64,000 nt of DNA from positions 6,216,635 through 6,280,634 of the forward strand of contig OX457053.1 of NCBI GenBank assembly GCA_949752735.1. Direction: 5' to 3'. The position numbers and the translations under genes are program-made. The notes under the pieces were generated by a model. The model had not been told where the DNA came from and searched no databases. It saw only the letters and a program-made list of their open reading frames with translations. Below, piece by piece: positions 1 through 11,355 of this stretch (positions are counted from its first letter, which is position 1; the number at the start of each line of letters is the position of its first letter). Origin of the DNA: Lumbricus terrestris. Lineage: Eukaryota; Annelida; Clitellata; Crassiclitellata; Lumbricidae.

Positions 1-185
1 GGCTAGTCAGACGACCTGATTTTTCTAAAGATACGTTGTCTGTAGAGGAAGTAGTAGAGATGTCAAATACTATGGTTGGCCAGAGATTAAGGTCATAATA
101 TTATAAGCAATGTGCCCCAAGTTGAAGCCGATTCTTTGCTGAACCGGAGACCGATTCAAGTATTCAGACATAATGAGTAATATCT

Positions 186-361
186 GGCTGATTGATTAAC
201 TGATTGACAGATTGATTGACAGATTGATTGACTGACCGACAGACTGACTGACTGACTGACCGACCGACCGACCGACCGACCGACCGACCGACCGACCGAC
301 CGACCGACCGACCGACCGACCGACCGACCGACCGACCGACCGACCGACCGACCGACTGACT

Positions 362-392
<31 letters not shown>

Positions 393-415
393 AGACTGAC
401 TGACCGACTTACTGA
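186..415. repeat. Tetranucleotide array, GACC/GACT/GATT type
   Basis: A run of four-base units drifts from TGAT through GACT to a pure CGAC core and back to GACT. It lies in the intron downstream of the ATPase exon at 475-615. Bases 1-185 to its left hold nothing I recognise. Confidence 0.95.
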
Positions 416-474
416 TTCCCATCTCATCTCCGGGGTGTAAATATACCATTTCTTCAATCTTAGAGAGGCCTTAC

Positions 475-615
475 CATTTCCACTTCTCTTTTCAGGTTCT
501 CCAGGTCCATTTTCTTTTTGTCCTTCTTCGATTTTGCCTTGACCTTTGTCTGCTTTGAGTTCGGCTCCTCGTCCTCCTTCTGAGGAAGCTCTTTGAAATT
601 GTAGTCGGCCGCATT
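475..615 (-). CDS. Na+/K+-ATPase alpha subunit, N-terminal exon (partial gene)
   Basis: This 141-bp exon encodes 47 codons on the minus strand. It is bounded by an acceptor (CTGACAG, RC of 616-622) and a donor GTAAGG (RC of 469-474), with both junctions in phase 0. The peptide begins NAADYNFKELPQKEDEEP, continues through a lysine-rich stretch (KSKKDKKK) and ends MDLENLKREVEM. That last block matches the cytosolic N-terminus of animal Na+/K+-ATPase alpha chains (lysine cluster, then MDELKKEVxM followed by DDHK). The family pumps 3 Na+ out and 2 K+ in per ATP at the plasma membrane; this part is the flexible cytosolic tail before the actuator domain. The conserved DDHK-type continuation is not in bases 1-474, so the next exon lies beyond the left edge. 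A second open frame over the same bases lacks family resemblance and was not chosen. Confidence 0.78.
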
Positions 616-1149
616 CTGTCAGGTAGAATTCAACGAAAAACAAAACAATTCATAAATTGCACGGAGGTTATGACTAGGGTTATCGATTGCCACAAATCAA
701 TTGTAGTTCTGCAATGCATATGGAATATGCAGCAAAGATCTTTAGTGTAGCAATTATGAACATGTAGAGTATGTATGCATGCATGTATACGTAAGGTCGA
801 GGACCGTGTATTTGAGATACGATTGGAGGGCAAGAGCCCTAACATCAATGTACCTTATGCAGTTAATCATCACGCCCCACTTGTCGCTTGAGCACATGTA
901 CTGTAGCCTCGGATCGAGACCAGTGCTGCAGTGGAGATTGTGTGAGTGAGACTCTAGAATCCTTTCCATAACTTTCAACCTTTGAGCCACACGTCCCTTG
1001 AGCGTCGGCGTCTCTAAGTAGCTTTTCTCTCTTCGAGTGGCGCTATACAAATACTGGACCGGAATCTGATTGGTAACAGTGACTGCTTTGAAACGCGGGT
1101 TCGATCCCTTACTTACCTCTTCCAGTCTACCTCAATCGACCAGAATCTA

Positions 1150-1434
1150 TATGATGATGATGATGGTGCTCTGCCCGAAGGCAGGTTCATGGCTTTACGC
1201 CCCTGGGGATGAGATGAGTGAGGTGGTTTCCCGTTGCCTTCCCCACAGACAATGATGGGTAAGCAACTTGCCCAAGGTCGCTCCGCAGGAGCTTGCGCCC
1301 CTGCGTCCCACACGTGCTAGCCCGAGATATCTAAATCTCTGAATGTCAACTCCCAACCCGGGGCTTGAACCGCAGTCCGTTGCAACCAACAGACGAATGC
1401 CGCTCTCGCTTACCGGTGTAGCTAACTAGGCCAG
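1150..1434 (-). repeat. tRNA-derived SINE with ATC tail
   Basis: Read on the minus strand, a tRNA-like head starts near 1434. It has an A-box-like stretch (TAGTTAGCTACACCGG) and a B box GGTTCAAGCCC (RC of 1361-1371). The body follows, and the element ends in (ATC)n at 1151-1166. This is the layout of a Pol III-transcribed retroposon. Confidence 0.7.
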
Positions 1435-1450
1435 TAAATATCTATATAAG

Positions 1451-1473
1451 ATATATATATATATATATATATG
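1451..1473. repeat. (AT)n microsatellite
   Basis: Short alternating AT tract just beyond the head of the SINE at 1150-1434. Confidence 0.95.
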
Positions 1474-1782
1474 TAAGCATAGTTGTAAAAAACTTTGTTT
1501 CCGTTTTTTATTCTCTCCCAAAAAACGTCGTTTTTTCGTTTTTTTTATTTTCCCCATCGTTTTTATCGTTTTTTATTTTTTCTTTAGCTTTATTTATTCA
1601 TTTACTTTCTGTTATTATTTACCTTAATTCTAATTTTTTTCTGATATTTCTTATGTTTTGCGCCAACTCTCAAGGATTCAGCTAACTAAAGTCATCATTT
1701 CATCGTTTAAAATAATCATTTAAGAGATAGCCTGCGTGTAGTAGGTTCCTAATCAATGTATTCAAGGTTAAAATGCGGTTTT

Positions 1783-1908
1783 AGATGTAGCAAAGTCAAA
1801 TTATTTTCCGTTTCCGTTTGTTATCGTTTTTTTTTTCGTATTTTATTTTTTTAGAAAAAACGACGTTTTTTCCTTTTTTGTTCCGTTTCCATCGTTTTTT
1901 ACATCTAG
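1783..1908. mobile_element. Short T-rich inverted-repeat element, copy 1
   Basis: About 125 bp beginning AGATGTAGCAAAG and ending TTTTTTACATCT, so its ends are complementary. A related stretch with the same ends and a similar CCGTTTTTTATTT-type interior lies at 37197-37334. Superfamily is unknown. Confidence 0.45.
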
Positions 1909-1909
1909 G

Positions 1910-3000
1910 TGACCATTTTCTCGCCATCAAAAACCGGGACACTTTTGAGGAAATGAACGATAATATTGTAATTCCTAAACTACGGCCACGGATCCATAAT
2001 GGCCAGGCATAGAGGGGCCAAGAAGCAGAGGAAGGAGAGGGCAAATTGAGACAAGGATGATGAACGTGATGGAAGATCTAAAGACAAAGCACAATCAGGA
2101 CACGAGAGAAGCCGTGGATGAAACCAAGAACAAAACGATTTGGAGACATCTTGTTAAAGTCTCATCGTCAGCACATGCCTGACCGGGGGAGGGGGAGGCA
2201 AGAAAAAAACTTCAGAACTAGGTCCACGAGGGCTGAGTCCAATCAGGTTTAGGCCTATAAAAGTGGCGAAAGTCAGAAGGGCGAAATCTAAATGGCGCAA
2301 TCAAGATGGCGAAAATGAATAAAGCGATTGTTCAACAATTATTAAGCTTAAGGCACAACGGAAGAGAATTCTACTAGGCTATAGCCTTTCGTCTTAACGC
2401 CTGCCTATTGGCTCAAGTAACCCACGAGAACAAGCGCATGCTTTGTGCTGGTGCGGTTTAATGTGTCGATCGCAAAATATTTATTGCGCTAGAATTGGAA
2501 AATTAGCTTAGAGGTCAGGATTATTTCCCTATTTTCTGAACTTGTCTTATTTAGACAGTCTGTAGGCCTAAATTGTAGACTAGATTCGGTTGCTAAAGTA
2601 AGCTGTACGATATTAGATTAGAACGCTAGAATTAGCATCGGCAGACCGGAGCAATATTTCATAGTTGATTCAATGGACTGTATAGCAGACGCAGCAGTAG
2701 CATATTATCTACATGCATGTACATGTACAGCATCTGTATACACTACAGTAGCCTACAACATTTAGGCTAACATTTCATATAGGTCTAAATTGACAACTTG
2801 ACTTTCATCACAATTCTTTTTAGGTTACAAACTAGGCCATTACAGTGAACTGACGCTTCCAGGATACAAGTTGACAATTTCATTCTCTTTTTGTCAAAAA
2901 CCGGGACAATTTTGTCCTTTTGCCTAAGTCGTCGGGACACCGGGACACACCACAAAAAACCGGGATATGTCCCGGAAAACCGGGACGTATGGTCACCCTG
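1910..3000. mobile_element. hAT-like element with CAGGGTGACC ends
   Basis: The right end reads GGTCACCCTG; its complement continues CAGGGTGACCATACGTCCC. The left end reads GGTGACCATTTTCTCG then AAAAACCGGGACA. Both subterminal regions carry repeated ACCGGGACA blocks. ATCTAGG occurs at 1903-1909 and at 3001-3007, consistent with a hAT-sized target duplication after loss of the first few terminal bases. Around 2045-2180 a short lysine-rich frame is open but I do not recognise it. Confidence 0.6.
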
Positions 3001-3271
3001 ATCTAGGCCTATGTATGTAAGAATCTATATAGCGCCCCTTAAAGATCCCTTATATGGTCAGAGGTTCTAATAGGCTCTTAGCGGTTGCCTGGCTTCAATG
3101 CGCTTCGGAACTTTGTATAGCCCTACGAGGGCATAATCAATTTTCAATTCCATTCAATTTCAATAATATTTCCTGTGAAAATATAATGCAATTATTGCAG
3201 TGAACATAACCTATAGTGATTAGCATTATTTGTGGAGACACAGAAGGGATGGACAATCTTGCTAATATGGC

Positions 3272-3532
3272 CAGTGGTTTAGACAAGGGGGTTTCAGGGG
3301 TTAACCCCCCGTTGGCCTAGGAAAAGGTTTTTTAAAAGGTTATTTATCTACTTAAATAAGAAAAACAAAACAATTGCTTGTAGTAACAATTGTTTTTCTT
3401 ACTTTATTCCCTTTGTTACTTTATTTCCTTTTTATTTACTGTAATACTGTTGGGTTGGTGTCAGAAATGGCATCCGGCCAGGCTATAAAACCCCCAAACC
3501 CACCCCATCAAAAATTTCTGGCTACGCCACTG
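3272..3532 (-). mobile_element. MITE family A (hAT type), copy 1
   Basis: A 261-bp element in reverse orientation to the other three copies (9854, 17833, 20968). The ends are CAGTGG and GGCTACGCCACTG. The interior has an AACAATTGTTTTT stretch mirrored by AATTGCTTGTAGTAACAATT. The flanks are AATATGGC and AATTTGGC, a 7/8 target duplication typical of hAT. No coding capacity. Confidence 0.85.
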
Positions 3533-3678
3533 AATTTGGCCACTCAGCAATCATATAAAAAAAAACAACGAGAGCGCATGATATAAATACAGGAACATGA
3601 AGAAAAACAGGAAAGAAACTTATCACTAGAAGATAGATGACACAACTTAGCTTACACTTAACTAAATCAAATTTATAG

Positions 3679-3723
3679 TTGTATTGTATTGCATTGTATT
3701 GTATTGCATTGTATTGTATTGTA
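3679..3723. repeat. Pentanucleotide array (ATTGT/ATTGC)
   Basis: Nine units of five bases alternating TTGTA and TTGCA. The same repeat type recurs at 19449-19555, 57618-57660 and 63640-63925. Confidence 0.95.
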
Positions 3724-4198
3724 TGCCTCTTCTCTAATGATGTTACTGCATAAAACCTCAAGCAATTTGTTAGGCCTACTTCACTCGCAGTGCGTGGGAC
3801 AGTTGTGGTGGAAATGCGTGGCGTTGATTATGATGGCGGTGGTGGTGTACAAGAAGATCATGATGCTGATTACAATAGAAAATGATAATGAAACTAATAT
3901 GAGGTATGGCATGACATAATTTCTATTAACCCTTTAAAGACCAAAGTGTGGTGAATAGTATAATACACCTATTGGAACTCCTCTACCCTCGTTTGGCAAA
4001 GGGGTTAAGCGATTCTTATTGATATTTTTTCACCAGCATAAACATCCCTCACATTAAACAACTTTTGATCCATAACGTGTCCTATATCTCCGCCTGATAA
4101 TGTATACAGCCGGTAGATTATTATTATTAATAAATTTACTGTGGAATTAGCTTTCCACATCTCAAAACGACGGCCACAACATCATCACGATCGACTGC

Positions 4199-4222
4199 AG
4201 GAAGGAAGGAAGGAAGGAAGGA
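4199..4222. repeat. (GGAA)n microsatellite
   Basis: Six GGAA units in otherwise unremarkable sequence. Confidence 0.9.
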
Positions 4223-4570
4223 CGGATTCCATGTTATCCAGCACCGATCTGTTTCCATTGATCTTCCACGTGGAATCGATCCATTATTGTACTGGAATCA
4301 GGGCTGCTGCTGCTACTGCACCGCGTTGAATCGCAACATCGCCCTGGCAACATCACGATCCCTGCCATTGTGATCGTCGTATTGATCCCATTATAGGATC
4401 CTTCGTTAATTGAAAATGTCTGTTCACCCAGTAGAATGATGGAATGACGTTCAGGTACCAGCCACCTTCCTCCTCCTCCTCTTCCTCCTCCCATTGATTT
4501 GTCGGTGCATTTTAAGCCATGGATGGTGGCTGGTCTGCACTGATTAATTATTTGATGCTCTGCTGCTGAT

Positions 4571-4600
4571 GGTGATGCTGCTGCTGCTGCTGCTGCTGCC
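4571..4600. repeat. (CTG)n microsatellite
   Basis: A run of CTG/CTGATG triplets before the 24-bp minisatellite. Confidence 0.9.
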
Positions 4601-4652
4601 GTTATGTTCAGCCTGGGGATAATAGAACGGCACTAACTAGGGCGAGGGAAGG

Positions 4653-5417
4653 TCGATAGCCATGTATGCAGAGGTAACGATAGCCATGAATGTCGAGGTA
4701 ACGATAACCATTTATGGAGAGGCAACAATGGCCATGTATGCAAAGGTAACAATAGCTATGTATGGAGAGGCAACAATGGCCATGAATGTAGAGGTAACGA
4801 TAGCCATTAGGGAGAGGTAACAATAGCCATGAATGTAGAGGTAACGATAGCCATTAGGGAGAGGTAACAATAGCCATGAATGTAGAGGTAACGATAACCA
4901 TTTATGAAGAGATAGCAATAGCCATGAATGTCGAGGTAACGATAACCATTTATGGAGAGGCAACAATGGCCATGTATGCAAAGGTAACAATAGCTATGTA
5001 TGGAGAGGCAACAATGGCCATGAATGTAGAGGTAACGATAGCCATTAGGGAGAGGTAACAATAGCCATGAATGTAGAGGTAACGATAGCCATTAGGGAGA
5101 GCCTCGCAAGGCCGTAGCTAGGGGGGTGTTTTGGGTGTTTGAACACCCCCCGAAATGGAAAATGTGAAAAATAATATAATGCATTTACGAGCACATGATG
5201 TAAAACCATGAAATAAAACCACGAAAACACCCCCCGAAATATGCGGGATGACTAATAAGGTCATCAGATTTTTAAAAAGGGAAATTGGTGAGTGAAACAC
5301 CCCCCGAAATCAAATCCTGGCTACGGCCTTGGGGAAAGGTAACAATAGCCATGAATGTAGAGGTAACAATGGCCATGTATATGGAGAGGTAACAATAGCC
5401 ATGTATGGAGAGGTATA
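4653..5417. repeat. 24-bp minisatellite split by an insertion
   Basis: Units of 24 bp such as TAACGATAGCCATGAATG plus TAGAGG repeat about nineteen times from 4653 to 5106, then resume from 5332 to 5417. The variants (CATGTATGCA, CATTTATGGA, CATTAGGGA) recur in the same order, pointing to duplication of multi-unit blocks. An inverted-repeat element at 5107-5331 interrupts the array. Because the unit is a multiple of three the array is open in several frames, but it is not a gene. Confidence 0.93.
5107..5331. mobile_element. Short TIR element inside the 24-bp minisatellite
   Basis: 225 bp with ends CAAGGCCGTAGCTAGG and CCTGGCTACGGCCTTG. ACACCCCCCGAAAT occurs three times inside. TIR style resembles small hAT elements, but a clean 8-bp duplication is not visible because the flanks are themselves repetitive. 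Confidence 0.7.
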
Positions 5418-5463
5418 TACAACAACGGTAACGGTTAGGGTTGATTAGGGTCATGCGTGTGTC

Positions 5464-5518
5464 TGGACAATTCGGAGCAGACAATTCGGAGTGGACAATT
5501 CGGAGCAGACAATTCGGT
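5464..5518. repeat. 14-bp tandem repeat
   Basis: Four copies of ACAATTCGGAGCAG or close variants in a row. The following stretch to 6470 has a second small duplication (CATGAAGGTAACAGAGGTTA at 5660 and 5711) and nothing else I recognise. Confidence 0.85.
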
Positions 5519-6474
5519 GAGAATCGACGAAATGTTTGTCCTTAAATAGAAGTTATGTATTTATGGAAATAATTCTTGCTTCAGGAGAAGTTGGATTGAT
5601 GACAATAATTCCGATCCGACATAAAATCCGGCATAAAATTGTTTGGGAAATTCTCTTCATGTGAAGGTAACAGAGGTTAACTTAAGGTAGATATATAGTT
5701 ACTGCATGCACATGAAGGTAACAGAGGTTAAGGTAGCCTAGCTATGCCTGCATGCGCACTGTATACAGGCACCAACGATAAAGACATTTAGCCGCATATT
5801 TTATAAAGGTGGCATAGGTTAAGATTGCTTTCCAAACCTCTCTCCGCATATAGGTTGCCAATCAGACAAGAATGTAAAAGGAGAGGTTTGCTCAAATTGT
5901 CTGGTATTTGCCTGGTATTCAAGATCTAAGCGAACGTTATAATAGTTGCTTATTGATTTATAATGATATACTGCATACCTAAGATTGAAATCTACTGCCT
6001 CATGCACCGTGATGCACGTAAATACATGCAATTCAAAGGCATATACACAGCGATGTTTCTGTCATGCCCACAGGCAGGGGCCATATGGGCACTTCCTTTT
6101 GGAAACTTCGCGTCTATTTTTCAAGTATAGCCTACTACTTTTGGTTTCTAGCAACTTTCTTTGCGCTAAAACACTAACGATATTAATCATACAAAAGTGA
6201 AACTGAAAATGTATTCAGTTAGAAGCTTCTACGAAAGATGCCGATGTTCTTATTTCCTGCTTTGGAATTTTTCAAGCTCTTACTGAGAAAAAATAGCAAC
6301 GACAATTGCATCCTTCCTGTGGAAAACTGTCTTTGATCCACACACAACACCACCTCCTTCAGTCTGCTTATGTTTATATCAAATGCTTCTTGACATCATA
6401 ATTATTCGCGTAGAAAGACGATGGTTGGAGAAAAGTGACATTCACACATCTGCTCATGCCGAGCTTCCCTCCTG

Positions 6475-6477
<3 letters not shown>

Positions 6478-6560
<83 letters not shown>
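6478..6560. repeat. (CT)n microsatellite
   Basis: Nearly pure CT dinucleotide for about 80 bases, followed by impure CT/TCTG to 6690. The element at 6693-7941 inserted into this tract, whose remainder continues at 7942-8045. Confidence 0.97.
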
Positions 6561-6563
<3 letters not shown>

Positions 6564-6692
6564 TGTCTCTGTCTGTGTATCTCTTCCTCTCTCTCACTCT
6601 CCATCTGTCCGTCAGTCTGTCTGTCTGTCTCTCTGTGCATATCGCTATTTAATTGTTTCTCTCTTCCTCCCTCCCTCTTTCTCTCTCTCACT

Positions 6693-7941
6693 CAGTGCCG
6701 GCGCTAGCACCCCCCGTACCCCCCGGCCGGGGGGGCCCCCGAGTTTGAAGGGGCCCCCAAATTTATCTGGTCAATATGCCTATTTGTGACTGTACAGATC
6801 CGGTCTGGTGCATGCCTCAACTAACCTTATGGCACTGTCATAGCAGACCTAATGCAAATATCCTACTGATTTTGGGAGTAAGTATAGATCCATTAGAGTT
6901 TGAAAGGGGCCCCAAATTTAGCTAGTCATTATGCCTATTTGTGACTGTGCAGATACGGTCTGGTGCATGCCTCAACTAACATTATATGGCACTGACCTAA
7001 TGCAAATATTATACTGATTTTGGGCGTAAGTAGCAATTAGAGTTTGAAAGGGGCCCCACATTTAGCTGGTCATTATGCCTATTTGTGACTTTACAGATCG
7101 GACTGGTGTAATGCCTCAACTAACCATATGGCACTGTACGTCATAGCAGACCTAATGAAAATATCATACTGAATTTGGGCTAAGTATAGAGCCATTTAAA
7201 CTAAGTCAGGCAATTTCGTCCACTTTCTCAAACACAACGCTTATAAATTGTAACTTATTCTATTATTGCTAATTGGATGAGGCATCAAAATAAAACCTGC
7301 GTTAGGTCCAAACATTAAAGCATATGTAGGGTCCCAGATGTCCTTGGTATGTGTCTGATCTCAAGTTTGCATGGGGCCTCAAATGTAGCTGGTAATTTAT
7401 ATGACTGCTCAAACCACGCACCGAATTATGTTTTTACGCAAATCATACAAAATAATATTACGCAAACCAATAGAGCAATGTCCTTCAACCAAAGATCAGA
7501 CTTTGGGGTGTGGACAGGGGCACGGCCCACAATTTGTGGTTGGAACGGAATCCTTGTATCCCCAATATTTCAGAAATATTTCATAAGTATCATCCACTGC
7601 CCATCAATAATGATCAATTTTGCGAAGATGACAGCCTATAAGTGCTACCAATACAGTTGGCAAAAAGGACAAATTTAAGTAGTGGGAGGGAATAGTCTGA
7701 AGTCCTAAACCACGACTAGCAGCCTTGAAAAATAAGAAATTTTGGTTATAAAGATGACAGTTTAAAATCCTACCATAACAACATGGAAATTCAAACAATT
7801 CAATAATAATTGGGAGGGGACATTTATTGAAGTCTTACACCATGTCTTTCAGTACTTATAAATTTTGCTGAGATGACAGTTTGAGGTATGGGGCCCCCAA
7901 GTTTTTTGGGGGGGGCCTCAGGTACCCTAGCGCCGGCACTG
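6693..7941. mobile_element. Non-autonomous hAT-type element with internal tandem repeats
   Basis: The 1,249-bp element has ends CAGTGCCGGCGCTAG and CTAGCGCCGGCACTG and a perfect 8-bp target duplication, CTCTCACT, at 6685-6692 and 7942-7949. Inside the termini are G/C runs. Three tandem units of about 150 bp start with GAGTTTGAA at 6741, 6896 and 7040, and a degenerate echo of the unit lies near 7365. No frame resembles a transposase, so it would need enzyme supplied in trans. Confidence 0.88.
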
Positions 7942-8288
7942 CTCTCACTCCCTCCCTCCCTGTGTCTGTTTCTGTCTTTTGTCTTTCTGTCTCTCTGTCT
8001 CTCCAACTGCTTCCTCTCTCCACGTCTCTCAATCTCTAGACCTGTCTCGCTGGCTATGTCTCTATTCATTTCGGTCTATAAGCAGAGAGTATAACTTAAG
8101 AAACCTGAGTCCTCTCAGTCTTTACAGTTTACACCGAACACGACACACACTCACACACACACACACTCACGCACTTGTGTATGTAGTATCTGCAATCCGA
8201 ATATCTGATCACTCCAAGCGTTTGACCAAAGACAGACACGACACATCTGACCATAAGTACACTTCATCACTGGCACCGAGGACTATGT

Positions 8289-8289
8289 A

Positions 8290-8320
<31 letters not shown>

Positions 8321-8690
8321 TGTATGTATGTATGTATGTATGTATGTATGTATGTATGTATGTATGTATGTATGTATGTATGTATGTATGTATGTATGTA
8401 TGTTTGTATGTATGAATGTATGTATGTATGTATGTATGTATGTATGTATGTATGTATGTATGTATGTATGTATGTATGTATGTATGTATGTATGTATGTA
8501 TGCATGAATGAATGCATGTATGTATGTATGTTTGTATGTATGTATGTATGTATGTATGTATGTATGTATGTATGTATGTATGTATGTATGTATGTATGTA
8601 TGTATGTATGCATATATGCATGCATGCATGTATGTATGTATGCATGTATTTACGTATAAATGTAGTATGTATGTATGCATGTATCTATGT
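8289..8690. repeat. (TATG)n tetranucleotide array
   Basis: About 400 bp of TATG with scattered single-base variants (TTTG, AATG, CATG). It is open in many frames on both strands but is not coding. Confidence 0.97.
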
Positions 8691-9149
8691 ATACGTATTT
8701 CTATGACATTTTATGCATGGGTACGTTTGCATGTATGTAGGTATACGTGTACTTCGATACATATATATCTGCGAAATGGTGAACGTTGATTGCCCGAAGG
8801 CCTTACACACCACCACCACCACCAGCAATTGTCTCGGGCACAGAGACAGACAGACAGACCGTGTTTTATTATGTACGCTGTGGAATTCGCCTGCCCGTGT
8901 CTGCTTTAATCATTGCCAAGTCTACAGACGACGACGGGTATTAATTCGCGTGAGCACAGTGGACGCAGACGATCTCCTGGGACCACATACAAACTATACT
9001 GATACCCCCGAGGTATACTGGACGATTGGCCGATCACTCGCGGTCAATATATGCTGTAATCAAAATACGGTGCAACTGTATTTGATGCTCTCCTATACTT
9101 TCATTGGGGGCTGAGAAGTGCGCACACGGCAATACGATAGAACGTTGAT

Positions 9150-9270
9150 GGCTGTGAGCAGTTGTGAGTGAAGGACTTGCTCATGGTCTTTGCATGGTGG
9201 CTGCTTCGGGCGAGGTTCAAACCCGCACTCTATACATTGCAAGTCAAGTATGTTATAGGCCTAGTGCCTA
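9150..9270 (-). repeat. tRNA-derived SINE fragment
   Basis: On the minus strand a B-box-like GGTTTGAACC lies near 9213-9222, followed by a body matching the SINE at 40095-40292 (shared GAGTGAAGGACTTGC on the plus strand). Confidence 0.55.
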
Positions 9271-9309
9271 TTCTGACTAAATTTAAAAGTCTGAGCGTCT
9301 GTTTCGTGC

Positions 9310-9480
9310 TAATACGGATCGTAATCGTATTATCGAAATTTCTAAATCGCCATTCGAGAGAAAAGCATCACAGGGCACAAACTTATTCACAAGTGCCGTG
9401 TCTAGTCAGAAGGGTTGTCCAAAAAAGTAGTCCGAAGGAGGCTATGCTTAGGATTACATGCACACTTATCACTTACTGTC
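9310..9480 (-). repeat. Dispersed retroposon family B, copy
   Basis: Reverse-oriented copy of a family whose plus-strand form ends in a GCGCTGTAGAAG block and an ATTACG-rich tail. Shared blocks include TTATTCAC, GTGTCTAGTCAGAAGGGTTG and AGTCCGAAGGAGG. Other copies: 10600, 13255, 16915, 17800, 26880, 33780, 33985 and 41588. Confidence 0.55.
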
Positions 9481-9853
9481 GACAACCTATGTAAAGTCAA
9501 GTACAGTTGCTGATGCGTGACTCAATTTTTCAATAATACGAGATGTTCAAAGAAGATTCCCAAAGAAGATAATGTGATGACATTAATTGATGTTTCTGCA
9601 AATACTAAACCTACATGTAGAGTTAATTCTAAGTGAATAATTGTTTACGGTTTAGCCTACCGTAGATCAATTGATTTGACTTGATTATCTTTTTTCACAT
9701 GATATGCTTACTTTTGCTTAGTTATCTTTTACATTATCAATTTTTTTGTGTTCTGTTTTTGGTTTATTGCTGAGAGACTGGTCTGTGTCTTCTATTATTA
9801 TGCCACATTCCTTCATTAATCATACTTTCTGATGTCAATAGGCCTACGTTAAA

Positions 9854-10115
9854 CAGCGGAGTAGCCAGGAATTTTTGATGGGGGTTTGGGGGGTTTTATG
9901 GCCTGGCCGGATGCCGCTCCTGACACCAACCCAACAGTATTACAGTAAATTAAAAGGGAATAAAGTAACGAAGGGAACAAAGTAAGAAAAACAATTGTTT
10001 CTACAAGCAGTTGTTTTTTTATTTTTATTTAAGTGGATACATAACCTTTAAAAAAACTTTTTCCTAGACGAATGGGGGGTTTTAACCCCCGAAATCTCCC
10101 TTGTCAACGCCACTG
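9854..10115 (+). mobile_element. MITE family A (hAT type), copy 2
   Basis: 262 bp starting CAGCGGAGTAGCCAGG and ending AACGCCACTG. The interior shares GGCCTGGCCGGATGCC and CCTGACACCAACCCAA with copy 3. The flanks ACGTTAAA and ACGTTAAG are a 7/8 target duplication. Confidence 0.87.
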
Positions 10116-10129
10116 ACGTTAAGCATTTT

Positions 10130-10357
10130 ATATTTTCACCATCTTGACTTGCAAACTTTTTTGGGGTCACCCAGGGCTAGCAGGACCTGGCCCTTTCTGG
10201 TTGACCCGTTTTGAGGATCCACCCGATAAATGTGTTTAACGTTTGCTATTGATATTGACATATTGTTTATACAGTGTATAGTTTTGTGTGCTCTGCCTGC
10301 TTTTGTTTGTGGTTGGTTTGCCAGAATAAACCAAGTTCTGATTTGATTTGATTTAGA
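10130..10357 (+). repeat. Probable non-LTR retroposon 3' end
   Basis: The segment ends with AATAAA followed closely by a short GATTT repeat, a layout common at LINE 3' termini. No coding remnant is visible, so this is tentative. Confidence 0.3.
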
Positions 10358-10599
10358 CACGTGACTAAACAGTTAATCTGAAATTCCTAAGGCAGCCGTG
10401 TTTAGGTTAATATCCAGAGGATGTATACATGTATTTATACAAGCATGCAAGACTTGTAAGTGTGGCAGTCGTTATCGTAATCGCAAGCTCCCAGCTCCTT
10501 TATTGCCTCTTGAATACCCAGCGCACGCCACAAGCGTAGGCGAAGTGGGCCCCAACTCCCCCCCAACTTGCCCCAGCTTACCCTATTCAAAAGCGATGC

Positions 10600-10900
10600 A
10601 TGGAATGAGAGCGGTTGTCCAAATGGTAGTATGAGGGAGGTCTGAGTCAGCTAGCCAGAGGGCAATGGGGGCAGAGTAGCCGTTAAGGTGGGTGTCGTTT
10701 AGGTCGAGAATAATGAGATAGAGGATCGAATGAGAAGGAGTACGAGTTCCTGAAGGGATGACATTTCAGTGTTGAGCGGAAGGAACACGGGGGGGGGGGG
10801 GGGGTGATGGATAGAGCAGCTGGAGGCAGATGACGGTGGGCAGGGCCATAAATCTATTTCGACAAGTGCATGGGGAGGGAAACTGCCCTTCGAAAGTGCG
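10600..10900 (-). repeat. Retroposon family B, 5' region copy
   Basis: Shares GCAGAGTAGC, GTCGAGAAT and GAGTTCCTGAAGGGATG-like blocks with 41588-41960. It contains a pure G run at 10790-10803. Confidence 0.5.
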
Positions 10901-10962
10901 TGCATACCCTACTTCTATTATTGCAGCGTTGCGTAGGTAGCATCGTCTATAATACATGTAAT

Positions 10963-10963
<1 letters not shown>

Positions 10964-11010
<47 letters not shown>
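10964..11010. repeat. (AT)n microsatellite
   Basis: About 46 bp of alternating AT inside the candidate ATPase intron 1. Confidence 0.97.
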
Positions 11011-11014
<4 letters not shown>

Positions 11015-11355
11015 GAATTGAGCAAAACACTATTAAAAAATTCAAAAAGTGGGGACGGAATTTCTTCACGTTCCCACCCCAAATCTAAATTGAGGAAGAA
11101 TTCTCCGCCCTTCCCTCCCCAGGATTTACGTCCCTGACGTCGGTGAGTGATAGTTGGCAACGACATGAAAAGAATCAAAACGCAAGCATACACGCCCCCA
11201 GACATTTCCTACAGCTCCTTTTCCTACCTTTCACACACCGCTGCCTCCTAAACACACAGCGATCCATACACGTGTACTCGCCGATCCCTCAGCCCCCCGG
11301 CTCCCCGCGGCTCCCCCACTGCATATCTATTATCTATAGAGACTGGAAGGCCTAC

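Larger units (their letters stand above)
616..11355 (-). other. Candidate intron 1 of the Na+/K+-ATPase alpha gene
   Basis: If the six-codon exon at 11356-11373 is right, this ~10.7-kb span is one intron with donor GTAGGC and acceptor CTGACAG. It holds SINEs, several hAT-type elements, a 24-bp minisatellite and long (CT)n and (TATG)n arrays. Stretches where I see nothing recognisable are 616-1110, 3727-4198, 4223-4570, 5520-6470, 8100-8288, 8700-9150 and 9480-9850. Confidence 0.42.

Noticed and set aside
3029..3065. Additional LINE-tail copy (ATATAGCGCCCC)
   Set aside because: Only about a dozen bases match before the similarity fades.
8209..8680. Long frames over (TATG)n reading repeated Cys-Met-Tyr-Val or His-Thr-Tyr-Ile
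   Set aside because: Pure tetranucleotide array without stop codons in several frames; no start context, splice sites or flanking coding sequence.
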